A DNA stretch of 14,200 nt, from assembly GCA_021162125.1 (NCBI GenBank), contig JAGGZG010000196.1, forward strand, positions 1-14,200. Direction: 5' to 3'. Made by a program: the position numbers and the translations under genes. Source of the DNA: Anaerolineae bacterium. Lineage in GTDB: Bacteria; Chloroflexota; Anaerolineae; JACIWR01. The notes beneath the pieces are model-generated. The model ran no database searches, was not told where the DNA came from, and saw only the letters and a list, made by a program, of their open reading frames with translations. This document shows, piece after piece, positions 7,167 through 12,710 of the stretch (positions within the stretch are counted from its first letter, which is position 1; the number at the start of each line of letters is the position of its first letter).

Positions 7167-7428
7167 AGAAACCCGTTTTCTGCTGACCCGATCATCGAAG
7201 TAGTCTCCCCTTTGTGTGTTGGTGCTCCTCGTCCGCCCTGCCGGGCGCTAAACCGCCCGGCTACGAGGTGGGCAAGCCCCCTTTGGGGGCTCCAGAGGCC
7301 CGGAGGGCCTTGCATCTCGTAGCCCGGACGTTCCACGTCCGGGCGGGTCTGAGCCTGAGCGACCAACACGTTACGGGGAGACTACCCGATGATTTGGGCC
7401 AGGACCCAAGACAAGAAAACGGGTTTCT
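7167..7428. mobile_element. MITE-like foldback element, 262 bp
   Basis: Perfect 15-bp inverted termini, AGAAACCCGTTTTCT (7167-7181) and AGAAAACGGGTTTCT (7414-7428), bound a non-coding element lying between acsC and the next gene. Further inward arms also pair: ATCATCG (7191-7197) with CGATGAT (7387-7393), GTAGTCTCCCC (7200-7210) with GGGGAGACTAC (7375-7385), and GTGTTGGT plus GCTC (7216-7227) with GAGC (7357-7360) and ACCAACAC (7362-7369). The middle contains nested GC hairpins. It has no transposase and no clear target duplication, so MITE is an inference from shape. Confidence 0.65.
7227..7344. repeat. Nested hairpin core of the foldback element
   Basis: Several stable arms lie here. CCTCGT/ACGAGG (7227-7232 with 7263-7268) encloses GCCGGGCG/CGCCCGGC (7240-7247 with 7254-7261). 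Then follow AGCCCCC-TTT-GGGGGCT (7275-7291), AGGCCC-GGA-GGGCCT (7296-7310) and GCCCGGACGT-TCC-ACGTCCGGGC (7322-7344). GCTACGAG (7260-7267) can alternatively pair with CTCGTAGC (7316-7323), giving a branched fold. Confidence 0.6.
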
Positions 7429-7442
7429 GATGGACTTTACAA

Positions 7443-7922
7443 ATGCTCTATTTTGTCGAAACGTACTTCGCAACGCATTACTCGATCCTGGCTTTCATCA
7501 CCTCTTTGGGCACGTTCCAGATCGTGGCCACGCGCTACGGTTTGCGAGGGTTGTCACTCGTCGGGCGACCGCGCTGGCCAGGATGGGGCTACGGTCTGGG
7601 GGGCACGCTCATCGCCGGTGGGTTTGCCTGGTTCTTCCTAAGCACACCAAACCTGCTCAGTCCCGGCCCGGCCGGTGCCGAACTCACGCTGTTGATGGGG
7701 CTGGGTACGGCGGGAGCGCTGGCGTTCACGCTGGCCTGGGCCTCCATTCGCGAAGAGATCCGCACGTGCCGGGGTGGTTCCAGGTGTGTACCGGATGCAG
7801 GTAAGTATGGCTTGAACCTATTGAGAGATATGTCCGTCCTGCAGGTCTGGCGACGAGGGCGGAGCGCTGCCACAGCACGGGCGACTTTGGAGGCTGACGC
7901 CGGCTGTTCACGCTGGTGCTGA
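7443..7922 (+). CDS. Uncharacterised membrane protein, doubtful C-terminus
   Basis: The 159-aa frame encodes three probable membrane helices, about residues 10-27 (THYSILAFITSLGTFQIVA), 48-67 (GYGLGGTLIAGGFAWFFLS) and 80-101 (LTLLMGLGTAGALAFTLAW). I do not recognise a named family. After about residue 105 the sequence turns polar and rich in Arg, Cys and Ser, and loses membrane-protein character. This suggests that the original C-terminus was lost or frameshifted. No Shine-Dalgarno site is visible, and the foldback element ends only 14 bp before the ATG, so its own leader may have been displaced. It ends 3 bp before the PAP2 gene. It is possibly a decaying gene; the confidence reflects that. 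Confidence 0.55.
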   Translation: MLYFVETYFATHYSILAFITSLGTFQIVATRYGLRGLSLVGRPRWPGWGYGLGGTLIAGGFAWFFLSTPNLLSPGPAGAELTLLMGLGTAGALAFTLAWASIREEIRTCRGGSRCVPDAGKYGLNLLRDMSVLQVWRRGRSAATARATLEADAGCSRWC

Positions 7923-7925
7923 GGT

Positions 7926-8513
7926 ATGGTGGTGGGTTCGTTGGATTACGCGCTTTTTCGGCTCATAAACGGGCTGGCCGGACATTCTCTGTTTCTGGAC
8001 CGGCTGGCGCAACTGTTAGTCAATGAATACTTTCTGCCCACGCTGATGACGCTCGTGCTGATAGCGCTGTGGTTCAGTGGGTTCACGGACGTGGAGCGAG
8101 AACGCAATCAATTGGCCGTGCTGCGGGCCATCACCAGCTTGTTGCTGGCTAACGCGCTGCTGAAAGCGTGCAACCTGGTGTATTTCCGTCCCCGCCCGTT
8201 CACTTATCACGAGGTTAACCTGCTGTTCTATCACCCATCAGATTCGTCGCTGCCTAGTAATCCGGCAACGGTGGGATTCACCCTGGCGGTGGCGGTGTGG
8301 CTGCACAACCGGCGGGCAGGAGCCCTGCTTCTCATCCTGGCCACCCTGTTGGCCATCTCCCGCGTGTACTGCGGGGTGCACTACCCCCTGGACGTGATCA
8401 CTGGCGCTGGTCTGGGGTCCCTGACGGCTTACCTGGTCGTCCGCAAAACGCACTTCCTGGACCCGCTGCTGGGAGCGATTATCGGATTGGCACGCCGGGT
8501 CTGTCTGGCCTAG
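7926..8513 (+). CDS. PAP2-superfamily membrane protein with altered motifs
   Basis: This 195-aa integral membrane protein has the PAP2 (lipid phosphatase / undecaprenyl-diphosphatase-like) layout with several helices. Motif 3 is intact: SRVYCGVHYPLD (Ser145, Arg146, nucleophile-type His152, Asp156). Motif 1 ends in FRPRP (87-91), but the usual Lys five residues before the first Arg is Asn83. Motif 2 reads SLPSNPAT (108-115), with Pro113 where the usual PSxH histidine should be. The fold assignment is therefore good, while phosphatase activity is doubtful unless a variant subfamily uses these residues. The start is weakly supported: only GAGG directly before the ATG. It follows the membrane gene by 3 bp and its frame is shared, after a TAG, by the next gene. 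Confidence 0.85.
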   Translation: MVVGSLDYALFRLINGLAGHSLFLDRLAQLLVNEYFLPTLMTLVLIALWFSGFTDVERERNQLAVLRAITSLLLANALLKACNLVYFRPRPFTYHEVNLLFYHPSDSSLPSNPATVGFTLAVAVWLHNRRAGALLLILATLLAISRVYCGVHYPLDVITGAGLGSLTAYLVVRKTHFLDPLLGAIIGLARRVCLA

Positions 8514-8534
8514 TTTTTTACGAGGGAAACTACC

Positions 8535-10457
8535 ATTAGCGAGAAAGTTACAATCAACTTTAAGCCTTCGGGCAAAAGCATATCTGTTGCGCCGGGCACC
8601 GTGCTCGCGGACGCCATCGCCCAGGCGGGGCTGGAACTGAACCTCCCCTGTGGCGGACAGGGGAGGTGTGGCCGCTGCAAGGTGGTGATCGAGGAGGGCG
8701 AGGTCAAGCGACGCTCAGTCAACCGTCTGACCAGCACCGAGCTGGAGCAGGGCTACGCGCTGGCCTGCCAGACCCTGGCGCAAAGTGATCTGACCGTGTT
8801 CATCCCGCCGCAGGAGGAGATGATCGTCCGCAAGCTACCCAGCGAGCGGCGTCCGGCGGAGACCATCACCCTGCCCACGCCCTGCGACTGGCAGTCCAAT
8901 CCCAGCGTGCGTCAGCTCCATCTGGAGATTCCCCCGCCCAGCCTGGCCGACAACACGACCGACTTCGAGCGCCTGAAGCGGGAGCTTAACCGTCAGCACG
9001 ATGTAGGAGAACTCGTCGCCAACCTGCCGGTAGTCCGCCGTCTGGCCCGCACCTTGCGTGACGCGGAGTGGGACGTGACTGCCGTGTTGGAGATGCACAA
9101 CTGGCGTTTCGAGAACGGGCCGCCGCGCCTTGTCGAGCTTCTACCGGGGGGCGAGCGGGATCACCTCTACGCCGTGGCCATAGACATCGGCACTACCTCG
9201 AACGTGGTCTACCTGGTGGACCTGCTCAGCGGGAAAGTGGTGGATACGGCTGCCGAGTACAACCAGCAAATCTCGTGCGGTGAGGACATCATCTCCCGCA
9301 TTGTGTACGCCAAGCGGCCGGGCGGGTTGGAACATCTCCAGCGGCTGGTGATGCAAACCCTGAATGGGCTGATCGAGACTCTGGCCGAGCGCCAGGGCAT
9401 CGCTCCCTCCGAGATTTACAAAGCTACTGTGGCCGGCAATACCACTATGATCCACCTTTTCCTGGGGATATGGCCGGAGCCCATCCGTCTGGAGCCGTAC
9501 ATTCCCACGATGAACCATCCCCTGCCGGTGAGGGCCGTCGAGTTGGGGCTGCACATCAATCCCGAGGCCACGGTGGATTGTTTGCCCGGCGTGGGTAGCT
9601 ACGTGGGAGCCGACATCACCGCCGGGGTACTCAGCTCGCTCATGTATCAGACCGAAAAGCTCACTCTGTTCATTGACGTGGGCACCAACGGCGAGATCGT
9701 CCTCGGTAACTTCGACTGGTTGATCTCCTGCGCCTGCTCGGCCGGGCCGGCCTTCGAGGGTTCGGGTGTGCATTCCGGGATGCGGGCCACGGCGGGGGCC
9801 ATTGACGAGGTGTGGATCAACTCGCAGACCTACGAGCCCACTTATCGCGTGATCGGCAATGTGCGACCACGCGGCATCTGTGGTTCGGGGATGATCTCCT
9901 TGCTGGCGGAGATGTTCCTTTCGGGCGTGATTGATAAGGCAGGCAAAGTGAACGTCAACCTGGATACCCCTCGCACCCGCGTGGGCGAGCATGGCCCGGA
10001 ATACGTCATCGCCTGGAAAGAGGAGACCCACGATCAGCGCGAGGATATTGTCATCACCCAGGCGGACATCACCAACCTGTTGCGGGCCAAAGCGGCCATC
10101 TACGCCGGCTTTTCGGTGCTGACCCGCAGTGTAGGTTTGCATCTGGCCGAGGTGGAGCAGGTGCTGATCGGTGGAGCTTTTGGTAAATACATAGACATCG
10201 AGAAAGCCATCCAGATTGGCCTGCTGCCGGATATGCCCTGGGATCGCTTTCAATACCTGGGCAACACCTCGGCATTGGGGGCGTACACAGCTCTGCTCTG
10301 CCCGGACATGCGCCGCGAGGTAATGCGCATCGCCGAGCGCATGACCTATCTGGAACTGTCCGCCGACAACACTTTTTACGACGAGTTCACCAAAGCTCTC
10401 TTCCTGCCACATACTGACCTGGCTGCCTTCCCCTCGGTGGCCCGGCTGCTGGAGTAG
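8535..10457 (+). CDS. acsV: Corrinoid protein reductive activator (RACo-like, 2Fe-2S plus ASKHA ATPase), ATT start
   Basis: This protein restores the Co(I) state of the corrinoid iron-sulfur protein after accidental oxidation, using ATP. The N-terminal plant-type 2Fe-2S domain has Cys39, Cys45, Cys48 and Cys78 (PCGGQGRCGRC ... ALACQ). The C-terminal ASKHA ATPase domain shows DIGTT (217-221), DVGTNGE (381-387) and VLIGGAFG (543-550). Length is 640 aa, as in RACo. The first in-frame ATG-like start, GTG at 8601, would delete the first beta strands of the ferredoxin fold. The frame is open back to a TAG at 8511, and GAGGGA (8522-8527) sits 7 nt before ATT at 8535. Reading from there gives the family-like N-terminus xSEKVTINFKPSGKS. 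I infer ATT initiation, or an ATG-to-ATT change or error. The location beside acsC/acsD/acsE supports the role. Confidence 0.92.
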   Translation: MSEKVTINFKPSGKSISVAPGTVLADAIAQAGLELNLPCGGQGRCGRCKVVIEEGEVKRRSVNRLTSTELEQGYALACQTLAQSDLTVFIPPQEEMIVRKLPSERRPAETITLPTPCDWQSNPSVRQLHLEIPPPSLADNTTDFERLKRELNRQHDVGELVANLPVVRRLARTLRDAEWDVTAVLEMHNWRFENGPPRLVELLPGGERDHLYAVAIDIGTTSNVVYLVDLLSGKVVDTAAEYNQQISCGEDIISRIVYAKRPGGLEHLQRLVMQTLNGLIETLAERQGIAPSEIYKATVAGNTTMIHLFLGIWPEPIRLEPYIPTMNHPLPVRAVELGLHINPEATVDCLPGVGSYVGADITAGVLSSLMYQTEKLTLFIDVGTNGEIVLGNFDWLISCACSAGPAFEGSGVHSGMRATAGAIDEVWINSQTYEPTYRVIGNVRPRGICGSGMISLLAEMFLSGVIDKAGKVNVNLDTPRTRVGEHGPEYVIAWKEETHDQREDIVITQADITNLLRAKAAIYAGFSVLTRSVGLHLAEVEQVLIGGAFGKYIDIEKAIQIGLLPDMPWDRFQYLGNTSALGAYTALLCPDMRREVMRIAERMTYLELSADNTFYDEFTKALFLPHTDLAAFPSVARLLE

Positions 10458-10490
10458 GGAGGCGCAGCCGCGTCTTGCGTCGCCCCTGGC

Positions 10491-10507
10491 CTGGATTTGT
10501 CAATCCA
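10491..10507. promoter_or_regulatory. Dyad site 3 upstream of acsE, over the -35 box
   Basis: TGGA-TTTGTCAA-TCCA (10492-10507) has the same core and spacing as the two sites before acsB. It covers the TTGTCA -35 hexamer of the predicted acsE promoter, so a protein bound here would block RNA polymerase. This suggests repression by a common regulator. Confidence 0.5.
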
Positions 10508-10524
10508 TGCCGAGCAGGTAGAAT
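10497..10524 (+). promoter_or_regulatory. Sigma70-type promoter for acsE
   Basis: TTGTCA (10497-10502) and TAGAAT (10519-10524) are spaced by 16 bp, each one mismatch from consensus. Transcription would begin near 10531, about 60 nt before the acsE ATG. It implies acsE can be transcribed apart from acsV. Confidence 0.5.
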
Positions 10525-10591
10525 GGTTACGGGTGCAGGACAGAATCGGAATCAGTTTGAACGCGAGAAACTAAAAAAGGAGGTCTGAAGG

Positions 10592-11524
10592 ATGCTCATC
10601 ATCGGTGAGAATATTCAAATTATCTCGAGAGTGGTTAAGAATGCGATTAATAACCGCGATAAGGAGACTTTGCAGGCCCTGGCCAGGAAACTGGTGGACC
10701 ATGGCGCGGATGTGGTAGACCTGAACATCGGCCGGCGAAAGAAGGACGGGCCGGAGGTGATGCGCTGGATGGTGGACATCATGCACGAGGCCATCCCGGG
10801 CGTGCCCCTCTCCCTGGATACCACCAACGCGGCGGCCATCGAGGCGGGCTTGGAGCGGTGCCAGCAGTTGGGTACTGAGGCTTTCGTCAACTCCGTATCG
10901 GCGATGGAAGATCGCCTGGCAGAGGTCTTGCCCCTGGTGGCCAAGTACCAGCCCAACTTGATCGCCCTCACCATGACCAAAGCGGGCATCCCCGTCAGCG
11001 CGGAGGAGCGGGTGAACATCGCCCTCGAATTGCTGTTGCCGCCCATCATGGAGACCGGCCTGCCGATGGAGCGGTTGTACATTGACCCGCTGATACTCAC
11101 GGTGAAGGGCAGCCAGGAGTACGCGCCCAACGCCATCGAGACCATCCGTTTCCTCAAGCAGGGCCTGGATCCCGCGCCGCGCACCGTGGTGGGCCTCTCG
11201 AACATCTCGAACCAGGTGCCTCACGAGGGACGTAGTTTGATCAACCGTACTTACTTGGTCATGCTTATGGCGGTGGGATTGGATGCGGCTATCGCGGATC
11301 CGCTGGACGAGGCTCAAAATGAGGTCATTCGCATTATCGAGGAGCGGGATGACAGCACCCCCGTGGGCCGGCTGCTCCTGGCTCTGTACGATGCCACGGC
11401 GGCGATGGAGGAGCTTGATCCCTCGACTGTGGACATGAATGATCCCGAGCAAGTGGCCATCTGGAAAACCGTGCAGATTCTGTGCAACAAAGTCATCTTC
11501 GCCGATTCTTACCTGCGGATGTAA
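10592..11524 (+). CDS. acsE: Methyltetrahydrofolate:corrinoid iron-sulfur protein methyltransferase
   Basis: It transfers the methyl group of 5-methyl-tetrahydrofolate to cob(I)amide on AcsC/AcsD, linking the folate branch to acetyl-CoA synthesis. The pterin-binding TIM barrel is clear: LIIGENI at the start, VDLNIG (42-47), SLDTTN with Asp76, Asn100, YIDPLIL with Asp165, and GLSNIS with Asn204. These correspond to Moorella Asp75, Asn96, Asp160 and Asn199. At 310 aa it is about 48 residues longer than Moorella AcsE. Most of the excess is one insertion, about residues 245-288, before the final helix KTVQILCNKVIFADSYLRM. The ATG at 10592 has AAGGAGG 8 nt upstream. A hairpin follows the stop by 3 nt. 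Confidence 0.96.
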   Translation: MLIIGENIQIISRVVKNAINNRDKETLQALARKLVDHGADVVDLNIGRRKKDGPEVMRWMVDIMHEAIPGVPLSLDTTNAAAIEAGLERCQQLGTEAFVNSVSAMEDRLAEVLPLVAKYQPNLIALTMTKAGIPVSAEERVNIALELLLPPIMETGLPMERLYIDPLILTVKGSQEYAPNAIETIRFLKQGLDPAPRTVVGLSNISNQVPHEGRSLINRTYLVMLMAVGLDAAIADPLDEAQNEVIRIIEERDDSTPVGRLLLALYDATAAMEELDPSTVDMNDPEQVAIWKTVQILCNKVIFADSYLRM

Positions 11525-11527
11525 CAA

Positions 11528-11559
11528 AGTGCGACGCACTTTCCAAAGTGCGTCGCACT
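11528..11559. terminator. Strong hairpin between convergent acsE and Roadblock genes
   Basis: AGTGCGACGCACTTT (11528-11542) pairs perfectly with AAAGTGCGTCGCACT (11545-11559), a 15-bp stem beginning 3 nt after the acsE stop. Each arm is itself a near-palindrome. Lying between convergent genes, it could end transcription from both sides, though neither strand has a U-tract. It may also be a dispersed repeat. Confidence 0.6.
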
Positions 11560-11599
11560 CGGCTGAATCGTGGTAAAAATAACACCCGGTGGGTATAAC

Positions 11600-11971
11600 T
11601 TAGACTAAGCGAACCAGGTCCTCGACAGCGCGCCTCATGTCCAGGAAGACCAGGCCCAGTTTAGCATCGGTGCGGGCCAGGGCGGTGAGTACGGCCTCCT
11701 CGCCAACGGACATCAGAATGACGTACCCCTGATCCCCCCGGATATACACCTGATCGAGCATGCCGCGCCCCAGTTCGCTGGCAATGCGTTCTCCCAGAGA
11801 GAGCATGGCCGCCGACATAGCTGAGACGCGATCCTCCTCTACGTCGGCCGGGAGCGAAGAGGCCATGATTAATCCGTCCACGCTGACCACGGCCGAAGCC
11901 TCTATGTCGGGCGTGCTGGTCTGCAGATCCCTTAGCCGGTCAACCATCATCTCTGTGCGTGACTTAGTCAT
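11600..11971 (-). CDS. Roadblock/LC7-domain protein
   Basis: This single-domain 123-aa protein of the Roadblock/LC7 superfamily shows the typical order helix-strand-strand-helix-strands: MMVDRLRDLQ, ASAVVSVDGLIMASSLP (25-41), MSAAMLSLGERIASELG (52-68), DQVYIRGDQGYVILMSVGEEAVLTALA (73-99) and KLGLVFLDMRRAVEDL. Bacterial members act as partners or activators of small Ras-like GTPases (MglB with MglA) or as scaffolds; no GTPase gene is visible here. On the minus strand AAAGGAGAG (complement of 11982-11990) precedes the ATG; the AAGGAG core is 12 nt away, a slightly long gap. It has its own good promoter at 12053-12081. It is not part of the acs transcription unit. Confidence 0.9.
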   Translation of the reverse strand: MTKSRTEMMVDRLRDLQTSTPDIEASAVVSVDGLIMASSLPADVEEDRVSAMSAAMLSLGERIASELGRGMLDQVYIRGDQGYVILMSVGEEAVLTALARTDAKLGLVFLDMRRAVEDLVRLV

Positions 11972-12052
11972 AGCGACGCTTCTCTCCTTTCACTGCACCT
12001 GGACAGTGATAATGCCACTAAACTGAGGCAGACGCTCCTCTTTGTTGTTTGA

Positions 12053-12081
12053 ATTTTACCATAACTCTGTTCCGCTGTCAA
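12053..12081 (-). promoter_or_regulatory. Sigma70-type promoter for the Roadblock gene
   Basis: Read on the minus strand, TTGACA (12081-12076) is followed after exactly 17 bp by TAAAAT (12058-12053). That is a perfect -35 and a -10 with one mismatch. Transcription would begin near 12046, about 75 nt before the ATG. Confidence 0.7.
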
Positions 12082-12105
12082 TAATGAATCTATGCTCTTC
12101 AGTGT

Positions 12106-12134
12106 TTGCCAATTGAGGCTTTTCGTGCTATAAT
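12106..12134 (+). promoter_or_regulatory. Sigma70-type promoter for rplS
   Basis: TTGCCA (12106-12111), 17 bp, then a perfect TATAAT (12129-12134) preceded by TGC, which makes an extended -10. The start of transcription would fall near 12141, about 56 nt before the rplS ATG. It is divergent from the Roadblock promoter 24 bp away. Confidence 0.8.
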
Positions 12135-12144
12135 CCCCCTTCGT

Positions 12145-12166
12145 GGTACCCCCCACCGGGGGGACC
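12145..12166 (+). promoter_or_regulatory. Hairpin at the 5' end of the rplS leader
   Basis: GGT-a-CCCCCC (12145-12154) pairs with GGGGGG-ACC (12158-12166) around the loop ACC, a 9-bp stem with one bulged A. It begins within a few bases of the predicted transcription start and ends 30 nt before the ATG. It could stabilise the message or serve as an autoregulatory leader; the sequence alone does not decide. Confidence 0.45.
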
Positions 12167-12196
12167 CTGAACTTATGCGAGAAGGGTGGTAATGAT

Positions 12197-12559
12197 ATGA
12201 CAGACCTATTGAAATCTGTGGAGCGGGTGAAGCCCAATCCCGCTGTCCCCCCCCTCCGGCCTGGGGATACTGTGCGTGTGTATGTGCGTATCGTCGAAGG
12301 GGATCGCGAGCGTATACAGCCCTTTCAGGGAACGGTCATGCGCATACGTGGGGGCGGCATCAACGCTAATTTCACCGTGCGCCGCATCGCCTCGCACGGC
12401 ATCGGAGTGGAGCGCACGTTCCTGCTTCATTCTCCCCGATTGGAGAAGGTGGAGGTGCTGCGCCACGCCCACGTGCGACGCGCTCAGCTCTATTACCTGC
12501 GCGAACGGCGCGGGAAAGCTGCTCGCCTCCGCGAGAAGCGCTTGAAATCCCGGGGATAA
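12197..12559 (+). CDS. rplS: 50S ribosomal protein L19
   Basis: This is a large-subunit ribosomal protein at the 30S-50S interface. The 120-aa sequence shows the family order: RPGDTVRVYVRIVEGDRERIQPFQGTV, then MRIRGGGINANFTVRRIASHGIGVERTFLLHSP, then VEVLRHAHVRRAQLYYLRERRGKAARL. The typical basic tail is present (REKRLKSRG). I chose the ATG at 12197, preceded by AAGGGTGG (12182-12189) 7 nt upstream. An upstream in-frame GTG at 12143 would add residues encoded by the leader hairpin and is not credible. The gene stands alone rather than in the common rpsP-rimM-trmD-rplS order. It has its own promoter and a hairpin terminator. Confidence 0.97.
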   Translation: MTDLLKSVERVKPNPAVPPLRPGDTVRVYVRIVEGDRERIQPFQGTVMRIRGGGINANFTVRRIASHGIGVERTFLLHSPRLEKVEVLRHAHVRRAQLYYLRERRGKAARLREKRLKSRG

Positions 12560-12642
12560 CGAGTCTTTCAGCGGGGTTGGTAGTCGCGTTGTAGTGCATC
12601 GCCCTGTTCAAGCTGGGAGATGGGTAAGTGGTCATCCAACAA

Positions 12643-12671
12643 AAGGGCGCAGGCTCCTGGCCTGCGCCCTT
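12643..12671 (+). terminator. Terminator-like hairpin after rplS
   Basis: AAGGGCGCAGG (12643-12653) pairs perfectly with CCTGCGCCCTT (12661-12671) around seven bases, extended by one further C-G pair. It lies 83 nt after the rplS stop and 39 nt before the next gene. An A-run precedes it, but only two T follow. It is most likely the rplS terminator. Confidence 0.65.
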
Positions 12672-12710
12672 CGTCGTGAGCGGTAAGCGCAACACGTTGG
12701 GGGAGATGCG

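Noticed and set aside
7431..7446. Fourth copy of the acs dyad (TGGACTTTACAA)
   Set aside because: The left arm and centre resemble the shared dyad, but the right arm TCCA is missing (ATGC instead), so it is not counted.
7214..7804. 196-codon plus-strand frame covering the foldback element
   Set aside because: It translates the inverted-repeat DNA and overlaps the membrane-helix frame at 7443; the product is Arg/His-rich without any domain.
9141..10412. 423-codon minus-strand frame opposite acsV
   Set aside because: It is a shadow of the ATPase domain, whose motifs are clear on the plus strand; there is no ribosome site or recognisable domain.
12143..12196. Upstream GTG start for rplS
   Set aside because: It would translate the leader hairpin and lacks a ribosome binding site; the ATG at 12197 gives the standard L19 N-terminus.
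12585..12640. Possible tRNA (GTTCAA-like T-loop after rplS)
   Set aside because: No acceptor stem or anticodon arm can be drawn around it.
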